The notes under the pieces: model-generated | Told to the model about the DNA's origin: nothing | The model's input: only the letters and a program-made list of their open reading frames with translations | Databases searched by the model: none | Position numbers and translations under genes: made by a program | Shown: positions 5,341-7,418 of the stretch, one piece after another | How positions within the stretch are numbered: position 1 is the stretch's first letter | Layout of the letters: each line of letters starts with the position of its first letter | DNA from: Promethearchaeota archaeon | GTDB taxonomy: Archaea > Asgardarchaeota > Lokiarchaeia > Sigynarchaeales > MK-D1 | Assembly: GCA_016839865.1 (NCBI GenBank) | Contig: JAEOTN010000534.1 | Coordinates: forward strand, 1-7,418 | DNA: 7,418 bases | Reading direction: 5' to 3'

Positions 5341-7252
5341 AGACAGTTGGTTTATAGATAATCAGGGAAGGAAAAAATTATTCCGAGGAATAAGTCTTAG
5401 TGGTTCATCAAAGGTTCCCTTTCCCAATGGAGCTACACACCTAAAAACTGATTTTAGGGACCACCGGGATGTTTCCTTTATTGGAAGACCTTTTCCATTG
5501 GAAGAAGCGAATGAACATTTTAGTCGATTAAAACACTGGGGCTTCAATTTCATACGATTTGTTGTCCCATGGGAATCGTTAGAACATCGAGGTCCAAAAG
5601 AATATGATTTTGAATTCATAGACTATTTGGCTGAAATTTTGCGTATAGCAGCGGAACAATATGATTTCTATTTTATGATTGACCCCCACCAAGATGTTTG
5701 GAGTCGTATGACAGGAGGAGACGGTGCTCCTGGGTGGACTTTTGCCAAAGTTGGATTGGATTTAATGCGATTTCACGATGCGGATTGTGCTTGGACCATG
5801 CAACAAGCGTACGATGCTGAAGATCCTTCCTCATACCCAGATCAATACTGGTCCCAAAATAAACTCCGCTTACCTTGTGCTACAATGTTTTCTTTATTTT
5901 TTGCGGGAAATGATTTCGCCCCACATTGCACCATTGAGGGAATGAACGCCCAAGACTACCTTCAACACCATTATTTTAATGCATATAACCAATTAGCAGT
6001 AAAAATAAAAGATAATCCCAAAATTGTAGGTTTTAGCCCGATAAATGAACCTTATCAAGGTTGGATCGGTTATAATGCCGATTTTAGTAATTTTCCCTCT
6101 TTAGGGGAGACATTAGGGTATACAATGACTCCGTTTGATGCAATGTGTTTAGCATCAGGCATTCCTCGGACAATTGGATACAGAGCGATTAAACGCTTTG
6201 GAGTCAAAGAGATCAGAAAGGATATATTAAATCCGGATAAAGTTTCATGTTGGTTAGACAAAGTTGAACCAATCTGGAAGAAAGAGGGCATTTGGGGATT
6301 CGATAACGATAATAATCCCATAATCTTGAATAATTCTCACTTTTCTGAAGTTAACGGGGAGAAAGTAGAGTTTAATCAAGATTATTACGTGCCTTTCGTC
6401 CGTAAATTTGCAAAAACTATCCAACATACCATACCGGATGCGAAAATTATGGTCACTGGGTCATTTGAAGATATAATGAAAGGAAGAGCAGATTTAAGTC
6501 TTAATCCTAATGATTTTCAGGCAATTAATGCTCCATGCTGGTACGATGTCGTTACTTCAGGAACGGACAGGCCAATGATTAAAGCATCCTTTAATTTAAT
6601 GACGGATAAACCTGTTCTTGGAAAGGAAAATATTCAAAAAATGTTCATAAGCCAACTACAATATCTTAAAGGAATCGCGCACGAATATTTCGATGGAGCT
6701 CCCACTTTAATTCCAGAATATAATCTCAAATTTAACTTAAAGAAGGGAATGGCCTACAAGTCACTACAAGAAAATGCCTCTACTGCGTGGGATACCCATC
6801 TTGAATTATTTGAGATGTATTACAAGGCACTAGACTCAAATTTGCTGAACAGTGTCTTATGGAATTATACTCCTGATAATAACAACCAATTCGGTGACCA
6901 ATGGAATATCGAAGATTTTTCAATATTTAGTAAGGATCAACAAACCGATCCAGAAGATCCAAATAGTGGAGGTAGGGCTGTTCGTGGATTTTGCCGACCT
7001 TATTGCCGAGCTTGTGCTGGTACTCCATCTTCAATGCAGTTTATTCCATCCACCGGGGAATTTATCCTTGAGTATACAGCGGATCCAACCAAAAGTACTG
7101 TAACAGAGATATACATCCCAACTCTACACTATCCTGATGGATGTGATGTAGAATGTGCAGGTGGAGACTACAAATGTGATCCAGCCAAGCAATTGTTAGA
7201 GATTTCAACCAAGACGGAAGGAAAAATCTCAGTTAAAATTAATAAGAAATGA
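5330..7252 (+). CDS. GH5 glycolipid beta-glucosidase-like enzyme (EGCrP / steryl-glucosidase type, subfamily GH5_12-like)
   Basis: A 640-residue glycoside hydrolase with a (beta/alpha)8 barrel and C-terminal beta domain. The start is GTG 5330, set by the SD motif at 5314-5320; the protein then begins with FIDNQGRKKLFRGISLSGSS, the usual start of the barrel, so there is no signal peptide and the enzyme is cytosolic. Family blocks: VSFIGRPFPLEEANEHFSRL (48-67), WGFNFIRF with R76, IDPHQDVWSRMTGGDGAPGW (117-136), SPINEP (236-241) with acid/base E240, and PTLIPEYN (458-465) with nucleophile E463. The C-terminal blocks are LWNYTPDNNNQFGDQWN (510-526), DFSIFSKDQ and GGRAVRGFCRPYCRACAGTP (548-567). 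This order closely matches the fungal endoglycoceramidase-related proteins EGCrP1/EGCrP2, intracellular enzymes that cleave glucose from glucosylceramide and steryl glucosides. Both catalytic glutamates are kept, so activity is likely. Substrate in an archaeon is inference: a beta-glucosylated membrane or storage lipid. Six cysteines in the last 90 residues are unusual. It overlaps the NIPA-like gene by 11 nt. Confidence 0.9.
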   Translation: MKTKDSWFIDNQGRKKLFRGISLSGSSKVPFPNGATHLKTDFRDHRDVSFIGRPFPLEEANEHFSRLKHWGFNFIRFVVPWESLEHRGPKEYDFEFIDYLAEILRIAAEQYDFYFMIDPHQDVWSRMTGGDGAPGWTFAKVGLDLMRFHDADCAWTMQQAYDAEDPSSYPDQYWSQNKLRLPCATMFSLFFAGNDFAPHCTIEGMNAQDYLQHHYFNAYNQLAVKIKDNPKIVGFSPINEPYQGWIGYNADFSNFPSLGETLGYTMTPFDAMCLASGIPRTIGYRAIKRFGVKEIRKDILNPDKVSCWLDKVEPIWKKEGIWGFDNDNNPIILNNSHFSEVNGEKVEFNQDYYVPFVRKFAKTIQHTIPDAKIMVTGSFEDIMKGRADLSLNPNDFQAINAPCWYDVVTSGTDRPMIKASFNLMTDKPVLGKENIQKMFISQLQYLKGIAHEYFDGAPTLIPEYNLKFNLKKGMAYKSLQENASTAWDTHLELFEMYYKALDSNLLNSVLWNYTPDNNNQFGDQWNIEDFSIFSKDQQTDPEDPNSGGRAVRGFCRPYCRACAGTPSSMQFIPSTGEFILEYTADPTKSTVTEIYIPTLHYPDGCDVECAGGDYKCDPAKQLLEISTKTEGKISVKINKK

Positions 7253-7257
7253 AATAT

Positions 7258-7269
7258 CTTATCTTTTTA
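7258..7269 (+). terminator. T-rich terminator after the operon
   Basis: Soon after the GH5 stop codon there is CTTATCTTTTTA with a T5 run at 7264-7268, and a second T-rich stretch at 7306-7314. No strong stem is visible. This is a plausible archaeal T-tract terminator for the five-gene run. The remaining bases to 7418 show no complete gene; short open stretches there cannot be judged because the window ends. Confidence 0.4.
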
Positions 7270-7418
7270 ATCCTATACTCTTCCAAATGTCAGTGTTCTC
7301 AAGAATTTGTTTTTCGTATCCATGAAATGCAACTTGAATCAAAGATTGCCTGATTTAATTAGATGTAATTGTAGTTTTAGAGCTAATAACCCGAATATGG
7401 ATACAATAGTGAATGTTA

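Noticed and set aside
6852..7103. 83-codon plus-strand frame within the GH5 gene
   Set aside because: It is an out-of-frame shadow of the conserved C-terminal GH5 blocks.
7397..7418. ATG at 7397 that could begin a further plus-strand gene
   Set aside because: Only seven codons are visible before the window ends, with no SD motif and no clear TATA box at the right distance.
1..7418. CRISPR arrays, insertion sequences, tRNA or rRNA genes
   Set aside because: I saw no regularly spaced repeats, transposase motifs, terminal inverted repeats, tRNA-like T-loop sequences or rRNA segments in any spacer.

Overview
The window is AT-rich, densely coded and most likely archaeal. The signs are TATA-like boxes placed so that transcripts would start at or next to the start codon, T-tracts without strong hairpins at gene ends, and Shine-Dalgarno (SD) motifs only at genes inside the operon. 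The set of proteins (a eukaryote-like GH5 glycolipid hydrolase, a stand-alone SCP2 lipid-binding domain, a PIG-L deacetylase and a NIPA-like membrane protein) makes an Asgard archaeon a reasonable guess. That is an inference from gene content and style; no marker gene is present to prove it.

Layout. Positions 1-555 (+) hold the 3' part of a gene, probably a split-barrel (pyridoxamine-phosphate-oxidase-like) protein that begins before the window. Positions 556-706 are a convergent intergenic region with T-tracts on both strands. Positions 707-1831 (-) encode a Gfo/Idh/MocA-family NAD(P)-dependent oxidoreductase. Positions 1832-1992 form a divergent promoter region. From 1993 to 7252 there are five co-directional (+) genes: a PIG-L/LmbE-type N-deacetylase, a small SCP2 sterol-carrier-like protein, an M24 'pita-bread' metallopeptidase-like protein, a nine-helix NIPA/DMT-type membrane protein, and a 640-residue GH5 enzyme. 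The gaps in this run shrink from 88 to 35 to 24 nt and end in an 11-nt overlap, so at least the last four genes look like one transcription unit. The remaining bases up to 7418 are non-coding, with T-rich terminator-like sequence.

How the genes may work together. The last gene is the most informative. Its motifs match the fungal intracellular endoglycoceramidase-related proteins (EGCrP1/EGCrP2, GH5 subfamily 12), which remove glucose from glucosylceramide and steryl glucosides. It lies in the same operon as an SCP2 lipid-binding domain and downstream of a PIG-L deacetylase, a family that acts on GlcNAc-containing lipids and thiols. Together with a membrane protein and a divergently transcribed sugar-type oxidoreductase, this suggests a locus for turnover or remodelling of a glycosylated lipid. 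The individual families are known. The combination, and the lipid it would act on in an archaeon, are the open and interesting part.
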